Positions 8,505-17,021 of a stretch of 64,000 nt of DNA are shown here, in pieces (positions within the stretch are counted from its first letter, which is position 1; each line of letters opens with the position of its first letter). A model generated the notes under the pieces. The model was not told the origin of the DNA. It did no database searches and saw only the letters and a list, made by a program, of their open reading frames with translations. Location: assembly GCA_963723745.1 (NCBI GenBank), contig CAVRRZ010000004.1:124001-188000 (forward strand). The letters are read 5' to 3'. The stretch is from CAVRRZ01 sp963723745 (GTDB lineage Bacteria; Actinomycetota; Actinomycetes; Mycobacteriales; Geodermatophilaceae). A program made the position numbers and the translations under genes.

Positions 8505-9433
8505 GGGGTCTCCCCCGCCGGGGCCAGGAGCGCGGCCAACGACCGGCCGGCGGCCGCCACTGGCTTCGGCAGCCGGTCGCCGGTCAGCCCGGCAATCTGC
8601 AGTCGCCGGTCGATCGGCACCGGAACCACCTGCCCGCGCGATCGCAACTCACCAAGCCTCGGACCGCAGCTGACCTCCACCAGCCGGGGCCAGCGAGCCG
8701 GACCCACCGCGGCGACCACCGCCTCGCCGTCGACGGCGGCCAGCACCTGCTCGGTTTGCCGGACCGCCGGCACCGTCACCCTGGTGACGACCACGATCGG
8801 GGTGCCGAACAGCGAACCGGGTGAGTCGAGCAGCGCACAGGTCAGTGACCAACCCGCATCGACCACCGCGAGTCGACCCGCGTCGTCGATCTCCGGAAGC
8901 GGCGGGAGCTCTCCGCCGGCTGGATGCCGACTCAGGCGGACGACGTCGAGTCGACCGCGGCGACCGCGCCGCCAGGCACCGTCGGCGCCCAGCTCAATGG
9001 CCGGGGCCACCGCCAGCCCCGACCGGACCGGCTCGGCGTAATCGACCAGCTGCACCCGCTGGGCTTCCGCCAGCCCTTCGGCGACTGCCAACGCGACCGT
9101 GGAAGCTCCGGCCCCGGCATGACCGGCAACAACCAGGACGACCGGGCCGCCGGCGTCGAATGCCGCGCACGGGATCGACATGGCAACCGGCCGGGAGGTG
9201 GTGCCGGGAACCGCAGCGCGCGACGCCCTGTCTCTCCAGACGACGTCGGGATCGTTGACGTAGTCGAAAAGGCCCGCGCGGATCGCGACGACGGCCCCGC
9301 GCATTGCCTCGATAGTCATCGGCTGTGGCTGACGGGAAGTCAGGGGGTCGGCGATGGCCATCGAGCCGGACGGCGGCGCGTCACAGCTCGTCCGACCGCG
9401 CAATCGTCCCCGAGGCGGGGCTGAGGTCTGCAT
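8501..9433 (-). CDS. MinD/ParA-like P-loop protein with altered Walker A, first gene of transfer operon
   Basis: A protein of up to 310 residues whose middle resembles MinD/ParA NTPases: VVLVVAGHAGAGASTVALAVAEGLAEA followed by VQLVDYAEP. The Walker A reads GHAGAGAST, lacking the usual lysine before ST, so nucleotide binding or hydrolysis may be altered. The Walker B-like strand LAVVDAGWSL is visible. It is the promoter-proximal gene of the T4SS operon and overlaps the next gene by ATGA. The start is uncertain: ATG at 9433, 9361, 9319 or 9304 are all in frame, none with a strong ribosome-binding site. The role may be localisation or a scaffold. Confidence 0.68.
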   Translation of the reverse strand: MQTSAPPRGRLRGRTSCDAPPSGSMAIADPLTSRQPQPMTIEAMRGAVVAIRAGLFDYVNDPDVVWRDRASRAAVPGTTSRPVAMSIPCAAFDAGGPVVLVVAGHAGAGASTVALAVAEGLAEAQRVQLVDYAEPVRSGLAVAPAIELGADGAWRRGRRGRLDVVRLSRHPAGGELPPLPEIDDAGRLAVVDAGWSLTCALLDSPGSLFGTPIVVVTRVTVPAVRQTEQVLAAVDGEAVVAAVGPARWPRLVEVSCGPRLGELRSRGQVVPVPIDRRLQIAGLTGDRLPKPVAAAGRSLAALLAPAGETP

Positions 9434-9750
9434 GCGCCGACCGTGTCGTCTGGACCTCTAGAAGTCCTCCAGTCCGTACTGCAGAACGGTCCCCGGCCCC
9501 GGTCAGGTGTGTGCCTGGCGACGCGGGGTGATGACGGACGATCACCTCGGCCTACGACTGGAGGAGTACTGGAGAACCACGCCGTGCGCGGCGGATGCCG
9601 GCCCTCGTTCCGCTGCCGGTCAAGGGCGCTCGGCGAACGCGGCGCGGTGTCAGTCGGCGGTCGGGCTGAAGGCCAGGCAAGTCCGGGCGGCACTTCCCTC
9701 CCATGGCGTCCGCTCCGCCAACAACATCAGGCCATGCCGTGGAGCGGCTG
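9434..9750. promoter_or_regulatory. Upstream region of the transfer operon with TCTCCAGT-type motifs
   Basis: This 317-base stretch without a gene lies upstream of the - strand transfer operon. At 9557-9576 the - strand reads TTCTCCAGTA, CTC, CTCCAGT: two TCCAGT units in the same spacing as at 22518-22538 before the Tad operon. At 9467-9484 an imperfect inverted repeat, CTCCAGT-CCGT-ACTGCAG, sits close to the operon start. These look like operator sites for a regulator of element 1. No clear -35/-10 pair was identified. Confidence 0.5.
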
Positions 9751-10530
9751 TCAGCTCATCCACTGCGGGGGGAGGGCGAGTTGCCAGAGGCTGGCGACGC
9801 TCGCGAGCGCCTCTCGGTGGTCGACATCGGCGGGATCGAGGGCGGTGGAGTGGGCCAGCTGGACTGGGGCGTGGTCGTAGATGGCCCAGCAGTCTTCAGT
9901 GTCGTCATGGCGGCTGCGGTAATGGATGGCGTCGGGCCGGTTGTCACGGTCCCGGATGGCAAGGGAGCACGCGCGGGTGAGGTCCCGCCCGAGGTCGGTA
10001 GATAGACGCACGGCGGCCTCGTCCAGTCGCGCCTTCTGCTGCCCTCCGCCCAGGGCCGCTTGGCCCTCCGAGCTGTCGAGCAGAGCGCGTACGGCTGGCT
10101 CGCGGTCGAGTTCAGCCTGTAAAACCGGGTCGTTGATCGACAGCGCGACCAGCCCCTCGACCTTCAGCAGACCTACCTGACGACCGTCCAGAAAATCAGC
10201 GACGGCTCGCGCCTCCACATCCTGGGCCGCCAGCATTGCCTGCCCCTCATCCCCCAGGTCCGCGTCATCGACGACCTGGGCCTCCCGCATCAGGGCTGCG
10301 GGGTCTGGCCGCAGCCATGCGAGTAGTTCCAGCAAGCACCCCCGGAGGGACCGCCCCGTGTACCGGACGACATAGCGGTCCATCGTTCTGGGCCGGGGGT
10401 CATCGAACCGGTTAGGCCCCACGGCGTCCCGTGGCGTCGGCAACTCGCCCGGCTCGAAGGCCACCCGGATGACGCCTGCGGTGGGCAGCGGCGTCGTGCG
10501 AGCAGAAGGACGTCTGGAGGGCAGCCTCAT
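9751..10530 (-). CDS. RES-domain toxin
   Basis: A 259-residue protein with the RES domain of type II toxins, which in studied members degrade or modify cellular NAD+. The first 100 residues carry the conserved Arg- and Glu-containing segments (AGVIRVAFEP, RFDDPRPRTMDRYVVRYTGRSLRGCLLELLAWLRP). The C-terminal part contains IHYRSRHDDTEDCWAIYD, matching the conserved Y-x-S/R region of the family. It overlaps the antitoxin stop by ATGA, the usual antitoxin-first order. In an integrative element such a pair would favour retention. Family assignment is good; toxicity is inferred. Confidence 0.83.
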   Translation of the reverse strand: MRLPSRRPSARTTPLPTAGVIRVAFEPGELPTPRDAVGPNRFDDPRPRTMDRYVVRYTGRSLRGCLLELLAWLRPDPAALMREAQVVDDADLGDEGQAMLAAQDVEARAVADFLDGRQVGLLKVEGLVALSINDPVLQAELDREPAVRALLDSSEGQAALGGGQQKARLDEAAVRLSTDLGRDLTRACSLAIRDRDNRPDAIHYRSRHDDTEDCWAIYDHAPVQLAHSTALDPADVDHREALASVASLWQLALPPQWMS

Positions 10531-10922
10531 GCCTCAAGCAGTGCGTCGACGGCTCTCATCACGCGCTCCTCAGCCTCACCCGGCTGCTCGTCGGCCAGGA
10601 CGAGCAGCGGAGCCTTCCCATCCAGTGCAGGGTTGCTCCCTCGCAGGAACGCCGCCGCCACTGCCGGACCGAACACCTCGGTCACGGCGTACGTGGCTCT
10701 AAACAGCGCCTGGATGCGGTGCTCCTGGTCGTCTCCGCCGCGGATCGGTCCTCCGCGCTGCCAGCTCTGCACCGTGCGCGTGTCTTTGACCCCCAGAGCC
10801 GCAGCGGTCAATCGCCGCCCCAGGGTCTCCTGCAGGTAGGTGAGCTTGACTGCCGCTGTCTGGCTCACCGACCGCTTGTAGGCAGCCTCCAGCGCTCTCT
10901 GTACCAGTTCAGCTCTGGACAC
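10527..10922 (-). CDS. Xre/MbcA/ParS-type antitoxin
   Basis: The antitoxin partner of the RES protein, 131 residues from the GTG at 10922. The centre holds a helix-turn-helix-like stretch (LTYLQETLGRRLTAAALGVKDTRTVQSWQRG). The C-terminal half (LFRATYAVTEVFGPAVAAAFLRGSNPALDGKAPL) is the toxin-binding ParS/MbcA domain, with the characteristic W..G..P...G..P pattern. The GTG at 10922 was chosen because GAGGGGG lies just upstream. An ATG at 10961 in the same frame has no ribosome-binding site and is the alternative. Autoregulation of the pair is usual for the family but no operator was pinned down. Confidence 0.8.
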   Translation of the reverse strand: MSRAELVQRALEAAYKRSVSQTAAVKLTYLQETLGRRLTAAALGVKDTRTVQSWQRGGPIRGGDDQEHRIQALFRATYAVTEVFGPAVAAAFLRGSNPALDGKAPLLVLADEQPGEAEERVMRAVDALLEA

Positions 10923-11028
10923 GCCTGCCCCCTCGCCATCAGCCTCGCAAAATAGCCGCATTTAGCCTACATTTAAGGCGCATCGTCCGCGCGTCAGGGT
11001 GCTAGCGGGCCCCTCGTCAGGAGGACTC

Positions 11029-11277
11029 ATGGCCAAGAGCAGCAACAATCGTCACGTCGTGCCCAGCCCCAAGGGCGGCTGGGATGTCAAGAAGCCCGGC
11101 AGCGACCGGGCAGCAGGGCACGAGGCGACTCAGAGCGCCGCCATCAGTAAGGCACGAGCGCAAGTCCACAAGGCCGGAGGCGGAGAGGTGCGCATCCATG
11201 GCCGTGATGGGCGGATCCGTGATTCGGACACCATCGCTCCTGGCCGGGATCCCAATCCTCCACGCGACAAGCGATGA
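11029..11277 (+). CDS. DUF2188-domain small protein
   Basis: An 82-residue hydrophilic protein with the DUF2188 pattern: HVVPSPKGGWDVKKPGSDRA, then a helix with ISKARAQVHKAGGGEV and the ending RIHGRDGRIRDSDTI. The function of the domain is unknown; it is common on mobile elements and phages. The ATG at 11029 is preferred over 10999 because AGGAGG lies seven bases upstream and the domain begins there. It is transcribed divergently from the toxin-antitoxin pair and converges on the Tad operon end. Confidence 0.75.
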   Translation: MAKSSNNRHVVPSPKGGWDVKKPGSDRAAGHEATQSAAISKARAQVHKAGGGEVRIHGRDGRIRDSDTIAPGRDPNPPRDKR

Positions 11278-11334
11278 CCTTAGTGGTTCCACTCCTCGCT
11301 GTCAGGAGAGCAGCTGGGCAGGGACCAGCCGTCC

Positions 11335-14300
11335 TCACGAGGCACGGTCGAGGAACCGCCGGCGGGCGCGGTTGATGGTCTCCGCGGTGCTCATGGGCAG
11401 GTCCATCTCGTCCTCACCGTCGTGGACGGCCACGATGCGAGCGACGTAGGTCTCGGCTTCGGCGCGGTTGCCCTGGTGGAAGGCCACCCACATCGCATCC
11501 AGCAGCACTTGCTCGTCGTCCGGCGCAACGAGAAGGGCGGTCGCCGAAGCGGTGCCGGCGGCGGCCAGATCGTCGCCGGCGAGGGCGGCCGTGACCACCT
11601 GGTGGGCGACGTCGCAAACCGCGGCGATCAGGGTGAGGTCCAGTCCATCCAGCCACTCGTACCCGGCCGGGCGCTGGGCGAATGGCGGCCCGGACACCAG
11701 CTGAAGAGCGGCCAACAAGTCGGGCAGGCCGTCGTTCCCGCGTACCGCGGCGCGGGCGCGCAGCTGGCGGAACAGGTCAACGTCGACGAGCACGTCGGTC
11801 AGCGTGTAGCGGCCGCTGTGGCCGGAACTGAGGTGCTTTTGCCCGGTCGCCGGGTCGGTGCCTAGCCAGGCGCGGGCGCCGGCGGTGACCCGGTGGACGT
11901 AAGCGCGGGCGCTGACCGGATCGGTCCTGCCGCCGCGAGCCGGCTGCAGCGCGGTGGCGGCCTCGTCGGCTGTGGCGCCGTGCGGACGGGTGGCGAGGTA
12001 GGCGAGCGTCTCCTCGTACCGGCGCCGCAGCCCGGATCTCGCGACGGCCGCCTCGTCGCCGTGCGCGCGCAGGGTGACCTGTCCGAGCAGGGTCAGTCGC
12101 GGCCGGGCGCAGCTGGGAGACCACCAGTCGGCGAGGTCGCGGTCGAGTTGTTCGAGGTCGTCCTCGATTCGGCTGCGCAGGTCGGCCGCCGTCGAACACC
12201 CCGGCGCCTCGCCAACATCGATGGTCGCCGACGGCATCGCGGTGGAGGTCTCGGTCGGCCCGGACCTCGTCGAAGCGCGTGCCGCGGGTGCGGAGGGTTG
12301 GCGTCGGGCCGGCAGCGGCGAGGGGGCGTGGGCCGATGGCCGGGTCGTGTCCGGCCCGGATGCCTCGGTGCGGAGCGCGCCGGCGGCGTCGGTGTGCACC
12401 TGCCAGGGGCGGTCGCCGTCGGCAGCGGGGATGGATTGGTCTGCGGTGTCGCGTTCGAAGGCCAGCAGCGTGCCGATGTCGCGGGCCTGCTGGGCGGTCA
12501 GCTGTGGGGCCGGCAGCTGCAGCCCGAGTGCCGGTACGAGCAGCGACCCGTCGTCGGTCAGCGTGATCAGCCACTCGTCGCTGATCTGCCCCGCCTCGAC
12601 GCCGAGCACGACTGCAACCGCGGCCCGCCTCTCCTGGACCCGCAGGACGGCGGCGGCCTCGACCAGTGCACCGTCACGGTTAGGTTGGGATGGGGCGAGG
12701 ACGACCTGGGGCATCCAGCCGTCGCCCGCTCCAGCCCGCAGCCGCCCGTCCAGCACGTCGCCTGTGTCGCGCTCGGCCGCTTCCCGCAGGGCGGCGTGCA
12801 GCACGGGGTCAGTGGCGGTGTCGGTCGGGTGGGCCCGGTGCGGTGCCAGGTCGAGCAGTTCGTCGCCGAAGCCGACGGTGGTAATGGTGAGCAGGTCCGA
12901 CCAGCTGTTGACGGCCAGTTCGGCAGCCAGGTGCCGGGCGAAGTCCGTGCGGCGGTCGGCCGGTCCGGTCACGTACACGGCGCCGAGGCGTTCCAGGTCC
13001 AGCAGCCAACGGCGTGCGCCGTCTGTACCGATGGTGACCAGTGACGGGTAAGGCGCCAGGCGGGCCCGGGCCACCTCAGTGGCCACGCCGGTGTCCTGGT
13101 CCAGCCGCAGGAACCACCACAGGCCGGTGTCGTCGGCGGTCCATGGCTCGGGCGGGGGACGGTCGGCAGGGGCGTACAGCCGCAGCTCGAGTCGGCCGCC
13201 GTGCAGTTGGGCAGCGACGACGTCCGGCAGCCGCCCGTCCGGGTTCTGGGAGATCAGGACGGCGAGACCGCGCAGCGCGCGATCGAGCGCGGCGTAATCG
13301 CCTGTGCCCACGTCGGCCGCCGAGGTGACGACCGTCTGCGTGGCCGACAGCCCGTTCGGGAGGGGGGTCAACCGCCGGCCAGGACGGCGGCGGCGCAGCC
13401 GCTGGCGGCGGTGCGCCAGCCACGCCGCGCCCACACCTGCGGCGAGCAGTGCCCCGCTGCCGGCGAGAACGACCGCCAGCTCCGCCGGGAACTGGTCCCC
13501 ATCGGAATAGGGGGCATCGGCGTCGGCTGCCGATGTCGGCGAGGCGGCCGCGGTCGCGGAGGGCTCCGTCGGCAAGGCCGGCTCGCCCTCATGCGGGGGT
13601 GGCGGCGGCGCCTCCTCGGCTGGTGGTTCGGGAGTGCTCGACGGACGGGGGCCGGCGGCCCCCGGGTCCTCGGGCGGGAGGTCGAGAACCTGCCCGGGGA
13701 GGATCAGGTCGGGGTCGGTGAACTGCCCGCCGCCGGGAAGGGGTTCGCCGGCATTGAGGTCGAAGATCGGCTGCCAGCTGTCCAGGCCGCGGTGCTCGGC
13801 GATGTCGGCGAGGGTGTCGCCGGGTCGCACGGTCACCGCCGCGGCAGTTGCTCCTGTCTCGGGAAGGGCGGCGTCGGGCGGGAGCACCAAGAGCCAGCCG
13901 GGGCGGATCAGCCCCGGGTCGGTGAGATTCGCGCCGTCGGGCTGCGGGTGGCCGCGGTTGAGCTCGAGGATCTCTTCGAAGCGAGTCCAATCGCCCAGAT
14001 AGCGGGCGGCGATGCGGCCGAGGGTGTCGCGCGGCTGCACCGTGTAGGTGGGACCGCCCGCGACGGGCGCGGGCGGCAAGGTATCCGCCGGCGGGGCGGG
14101 CGCGGGCGGCGCCTCCTCGTGCCCGACCGGCTGTTCGGCGACGAAGGGCGGGCCGGCCACGGCCGGAGCGGCCAGCAGGGGTCCGCTGCCCACACCGAGG
14201 ACGGCGGCGACGAGCAGGCCGGCCAACTGCTGGGGGGCGGTCAGGCCGGGTAGCCGCAGCGGCGGCAGGCCGCGCAGCTGACTGACGAACTCGACGGCCA

Positions 14301-14541
14301 CCGACAGCGCGAAGCACGCCCAGGCGGTCCAGCCGATCACGACGAGCATGCCGAGGAAGACGCCGCCGGTGTCGGGTCCGCCCAGCGCGGTGGTCACCTG
14401 CGCCCAGGAGGGCAGTTCGTCGGGCAGGTAGGCGCCGCCGAGCTCCCACAGCGCGATCGGGACACCGGCGACGGCGGCCGCCAACACCAGGAGGGCGAGC
14501 AGCCGGCGCAGCAGGTCGAGTGCCTGCAGTGGTGAAGTCAT
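11335..14541 (-). CDS. Membrane-spanning LysM-BTAD regulator, last gene of the Tad operon
   Basis: A 1068-residue protein that appears to join an outside sensor to an inside regulator. Three hydrophobic segments (about 12-32, 61-85, 106-127) precede two LysM domains (about 165-223 and 236-290: YTVQPRDTLGRIAARYLG and VTVRPGDTLADIAEHRG). A proline-rich linker follows, then a fourth membrane segment (352-376) with a positive stop (HRRQRLRRRRPGRR). The remaining ~690 residues would be cytoplasmic and end in a bacterial transcriptional activator (BTAD) domain (about 900-1060, with VDVDLFRQLRARAA and ADDLAAAGTASATALLVAPDD). LysM normally binds peptidoglycan. No canonical SARP DNA-binding domain is obvious, though the region near 815-900 could supply a winged helix. 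The start overlaps the TadG-like stop by ATGA. Confidence 0.8.
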   Translation of the reverse strand: MTSPLQALDLLRRLLALLVLAAAVAGVPIALWELGGAYLPDELPSWAQVTTALGGPDTGGVFLGMLVVIGWTAWACFALSVAVEFVSQLRGLPPLRLPGLTAPQQLAGLLVAAVLGVGSGPLLAAPAVAGPPFVAEQPVGHEEAPPAPAPPADTLPPAPVAGGPTYTVQPRDTLGRIAARYLGDWTRFEEILELNRGHPQPDGANLTDPGLIRPGWLLVLPPDAALPETGATAAAVTVRPGDTLADIAEHRGLDSWQPIFDLNAGEPLPGGGQFTDPDLILPGQVLDLPPEDPGAAGPRPSSTPEPPAEEAPPPPPHEGEPALPTEPSATAAASPTSAADADAPYSDGDQFPAELAVVLAGSGALLAAGVGAAWLAHRRQRLRRRRPGRRLTPLPNGLSATQTVVTSAADVGTGDYAALDRALRGLAVLISQNPDGRLPDVVAAQLHGGRLELRLYAPADRPPPEPWTADDTGLWWFLRLDQDTGVATEVARARLAPYPSLVTIGTDGARRWLLDLERLGAVYVTGPADRRTDFARHLAAELAVNSWSDLLTITTVGFGDELLDLAPHRAHPTDTATDPVLHAALREAAERDTGDVLDGRLRAGAGDGWMPQVVLAPSQPNRDGALVEAAAVLRVQERRAAVAVVLGVEAGQISDEWLITLTDDGSLLVPALGLQLPAPQLTAQQARDIGTLLAFERDTADQSIPAADGDRPWQVHTDAAGALRTEASGPDTTRPSAHAPSPLPARRQPSAPAARASTRSGPTETSTAMPSATIDVGEAPGCSTAADLRSRIEDDLEQLDRDLADWWSPSCARPRLTLLGQVTLRAHGDEAAVARSGLRRRYEETLAYLATRPHGATADEAATALQPARGGRTDPVSARAYVHRVTAGARAWLGTDPATGQKHLSSGHSGRYTLTDVLVDVDLFRQLRARAAVRGNDGLPDLLAALQLVSGPPFAQRPAGYEWLDGLDLTLIAAVCDVAHQVVTAALAGDDLAAAGTASATALLVAPDDEQVLLDAMWVAFHQGNRAEAETYVARIVAVHDGEDEMDLPMSTAETINRARRRFLDRAS

Positions 14542-14990
14542 GGGCCGGCTCCCCCGTTCTGGCCGGTGCCGGTGATCAGGTCGGCGGTGCCGGAGCCCTC
14601 CACGGTGAGGGTGGAGATGCCGATCAGGCCCAGGAAGGTGGTGGGCTGAGTGATGGTGGTGGTCACGTGCAGGGTGTCGCCGTCGACGACGGTCACCGCG
14701 CCGTGTACGTCGTTACGGTCGAGGTAGTCCTGCGCGGCGGCGACGGCCGCTACCGGGTCGACCCGCACCTGTCCGGTGAGGGCGGCGGAGACGTCGAGGG
14801 CCTGTCCGCCGGCGCGGGCAGCCTCGTCGGCGATTGCGTTGGCGCGCTGGGTGGCGGCCACCTTCGCGCCGCCGTCGACGGCCAGCCCGATGATGAGCAG
14901 TAGCCCGGGGACGAGCACGGCGAGGAAGACGCTGATTGCGCCGCGCTCGCCGTCCGGCCGCCGGTGGCCGTGGCCGTGGTAGCCGGTCAT
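14538..14990 (-). CDS. TadG-like pilus assembly protein
   Basis: A 150-residue protein with one N-terminal membrane helix preceded by the RGAISVFLAVLVPGLLLIIGLAVDGG signature of TadG/Rv3654c-like pseudopilin-family proteins. The remainder is a small extracytoplasmic domain. It overlaps the TadE-like gene upstream and the LysM-BTAD gene downstream by four bases each, so it belongs to the same translational unit. It is much shorter than proteobacterial TadG, as is usual in Actinobacteria. Confidence 0.8.
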   Translation of the reverse strand: MTGYHGHGHRRPDGERGAISVFLAVLVPGLLLIIGLAVDGGAKVAATQRANAIADEAARAGGQALDVSAALTGQVRVDPVAAVAAAQDYLDRNDVHGAVTVVDGDTLHVTTTITQPTTFLGLIGISTLTVEGSGTADLITGTGQNGGAGP

Positions 14991-15412
14991 CGTTCGCGGT
15001 AGGCGTCGACGGGGCTGATGAAGGAGGCCTCGACGGTGACCGAGCCGGGCAAGCCGGGGGCCAGCAGGTCGGCCATGCCGACCACGCAGGTGATCGACAC
15101 CGTGACGTCGCCGGGCTGGCCCAGCGGGGCCTGGAAGCCGCCGGTGTCGACGTCCACCGTGGTGCGCTGGCAGCGCAGGTTCTGGGCAGCCAGCGTGCGC
15201 TCCGCCTGAGCGCCGGCGAGTGCGGCGGCGCTGGCAGGGTCTCGGGCGAGCGAGGCCTCCCGGGCGGCGGATCGTGCGGCCTCTTGAACGGCACCCTCGG
15301 CGATCTGGGTGCGTCCTGCGAAGACTGCCAAGGAGAGCAGCAGGAGCAACGCCGGGGCCAGGAGCGCCAGCTCTACCGACACCGATCCCCGCTCCGCAGC
15401 CCGAGCGCTCAT
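14987..15412 (-). CDS. TadE-like minor pseudopilin (second copy)
   Basis: A 141-residue TadE-family protein. Near the N-terminus it carries ERGSVSVELALLAPALLLLLSLAVFAG, a prepilin-like Gly followed by Glu at +5 and a hydrophobic helix. An extracytoplasmic domain with two cysteines (NLRCQRTT and ITCVVGM) follows. The ATG at 15412 is chosen because it overlaps the preceding TadE stop (ATGA) and places the Gly-Glu motif near residue 8; the longer frame runs through the upstream gene. Confidence 0.83.
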   Translation of the reverse strand: MSARAAERGSVSVELALLAPALLLLLSLAVFAGRTQIAEGAVQEAARSAAREASLARDPASAAALAGAQAERTLAAQNLRCQRTTVDVDTGGFQAPLGQPGDVTVSITCVVGMADLLAPGLPGSVTVEASFISPVDAYRER

Positions 15413-15780
15413 GGCGTGAGTCGTTCGACGGGCCCGACGGCGGTCTGGGTGACCGACCAGCCCGACAGGCCGGGGAACAGGCTGAACGAGGTGCCGGTCA
15501 CCGTCACCTCGATGCTGCTCGGCGAGCCGGTCACGCTCACGTCCCGGCCGGTGAGCAGGTCCTGTGCTGTCTGGTCGAGAAAGCCCTCGGCGGCCGACTG
15601 GGCGCGGCCGGTCGAGGCGGGCTGCAGCCGCCCCTCGCGGGCGCCCTCCTGAGCAGCACCCAGGGCGATCGAGCGGGCGTAGAACCACAAGGCCGCCTGG
15701 ATGAGCGTCATCACCAGCAGCAGCACCACCGGGAAGACGACTGCCAGTTCCACCGACGCCGCACCGCGCTCCCTCGACAT
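15409..15780 (-). CDS. TadE-like minor pseudopilin (first copy)
   Basis: A 123-residue TadE-family protein starting MSRERGAASVELAVVFPVVLLLVMTLIQ, with the prepilin-peptidase-like Gly/Glu+5 signature at residues 6-11 and one membrane helix. The rest is a small Ser/Thr-rich extracytoplasmic domain. The ATG at 15780 was chosen because the motif then falls at the proper distance; an in-frame ATG at 15873 would add 31 Pro/Arg-rich residues. It overlaps the second TadE gene by ATGA. Confidence 0.82.
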   Translation of the reverse strand: MSRERGAASVELAVVFPVVLLLVMTLIQAALWFYARSIALGAAQEGAREGRLQPASTGRAQSAAEGFLDQTAQDLLTGRDVSVTGSPSSIEVTVTGTSFSLFPGLSGWSVTQTAVGPVERLTP

Positions 15781-15879
15781 CCGCGGGCGCACCACGCCGC
15801 CCGCCCGGCTGCCCTCAGCAGGGCAGGGCCGGGACACGGCCGCAGGGCCACACGGTCTGGCGGGGTGAGCCACGGCGGG

Positions 15880-16077
15880 CTACTGGATCTGGCCCGACCG
15901 AGAGGTGACCGCGTTGGCGATTACCGCCACGAGGGCGACGGCGATGCCGATCAGCGCCACGGTGATGATCACCTGTTCGACCGACAGCGAGCCCCGTTCC
16001 GGCTCGTCACGGAGATGGCGCAGCCGGTCACGCAGATGCGCGCCGACGACGGTCAGGACAGTGAGCAACGAGGTCAT
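15880..16077 (-). CDS. Flp-type major pilin candidate
   Basis: A 65-residue protein whose centre reads ERGSLSVEQVIITVALIGIAVALVAVIANAV: a Gly cleavage site, Glu at +5 of the mature protein and one helix, the pattern of Flp pilins. A basic leader of about 29 residues precedes the site. GAGAGGAG lies a few bases before the ATG. The position between TadC and the TadE genes is where Flp or TadE-like subunits lie in actinobacterial Tad loci. No prepilin peptidase gene is present in the window, so processing may use a host enzyme. Confidence 0.75.
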   Translation of the reverse strand: MTSLLTVLTVVGAHLRDRLRHLRDEPERGSLSVEQVIITVALIGIAVALVAVIANAVTSRSGQIQ

Positions 16078-16106
16078 CGGTGCTCCTCTCGGGTTGGGGT
16101 CACCGG

Positions 16107-17021
16107 TCAGGTGGCCATCAGACGGGCCAGGGCGGGATAGAGGAACAGCAACAGAAAGGCGATCGAGAGCAGGGCGACGGGGGCAGTGAGCTTCTCGCTG
16201 GCGGTGTTGGCTGACGCCTCCTCCTCGGCCAGCAACTGCACCCGCAGCGACTGCGCCCGCGCACGCAGCGTCGGCGCGATCGACGCACCCTCCTGGGCGG
16301 CTACCGCGGCGATGTCGGCAACGTCGGCCAGCTCGCCAACACCGGTGTCAGCGGCGAGTCGGCGCAGGCCGTCCCACGGCGGATCGCCGGCCAGCCGGGC
16401 GGCGACCAGCGCGTCGGTGATCCGCCGGAACACCCAGCCCTCCCCAAGGGCGGCGGCCCGCTCCAGGGCGATGGTGGGACCCTCGCTGGCGTCGCGGCGC
16501 AGGCTGACCAGATCCAGATAGGAGCACAGTGCCCGGCGCATCTGCCCGCGCGCCTCCGCAGCCTGGTCGCGGACGACCAGGTCGACGACGAGGAACAAGA
16601 CGGCTGCCAGCGCCAGCGACCCGGCCACCGGCACCACCACCGGCAGCCGGACACCGGTCACGCCGAGCACGGCGACGAGCAACGGCACGAACACCGCGCC
16701 GAAGGCGGCCAGGCCGATCTTGCGGGAGGCGTAACCCTCCGGCGTCCAGCCGATCAGCGCCACCGCCTGGGACGGCGCCCGCAGTCCGGCGGCGGGCAAC
16801 CGGGCCGCGGCCCAAGCACCGGCGCAGCCGGCCGCTCGCGCCCACCGGTCGCCTCCCTCCGGCATCGGCCGGACCGGTATTGGGGCCGCGCGCCCGTCGA
16901 GGCGGGCCAGCGCGTCGGCGAGCCGCGGCTGTTCGACCACGAGAACCGCACGCAGCAGCAGGAACGTTCCGAATCCAACGAGCGCGCCGGATCCGATCAG
17001 CAGCGCCTGGGTGCCGCTCAC
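16107..17021 (-). CDS. TadC-like pilus platform protein
   Basis: An inner-membrane GspF/TadC-family protein of 304 residues, the second half of the platform around which the pilus is built. Hydrophobic segments occur at the N-terminus, near residues 110-165 and at the C-terminus (VALLSIAFLLLFLYPALARLM). The T2SS-F cytoplasmic region contains RRALCSYLDLVSLRRDASEGPTIALERAA and ADIAAVAAQEGASIAPTLRARAQSLR. The GTG at 17021 overlaps the TadB stop (GTGA); the much longer open frame upstream is a shadow inside tadB. Confidence 0.87.
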   Translation of the reverse strand: MSGTQALLIGSGALVGFGTFLLLRAVLVVEQPRLADALARLDGRAAPIPVRPMPEGGDRWARAAGCAGAWAAARLPAAGLRAPSQAVALIGWTPEGYASRKIGLAAFGAVFVPLLVAVLGVTGVRLPVVVPVAGSLALAAVLFLVVDLVVRDQAAEARGQMRRALCSYLDLVSLRRDASEGPTIALERAAALGEGWVFRRITDALVAARLAGDPPWDGLRRLAADTGVGELADVADIAAVAAQEGASIAPTLRARAQSLRVQLLAEEEASANTASEKLTAPVALLSIAFLLLFLYPALARLMAT

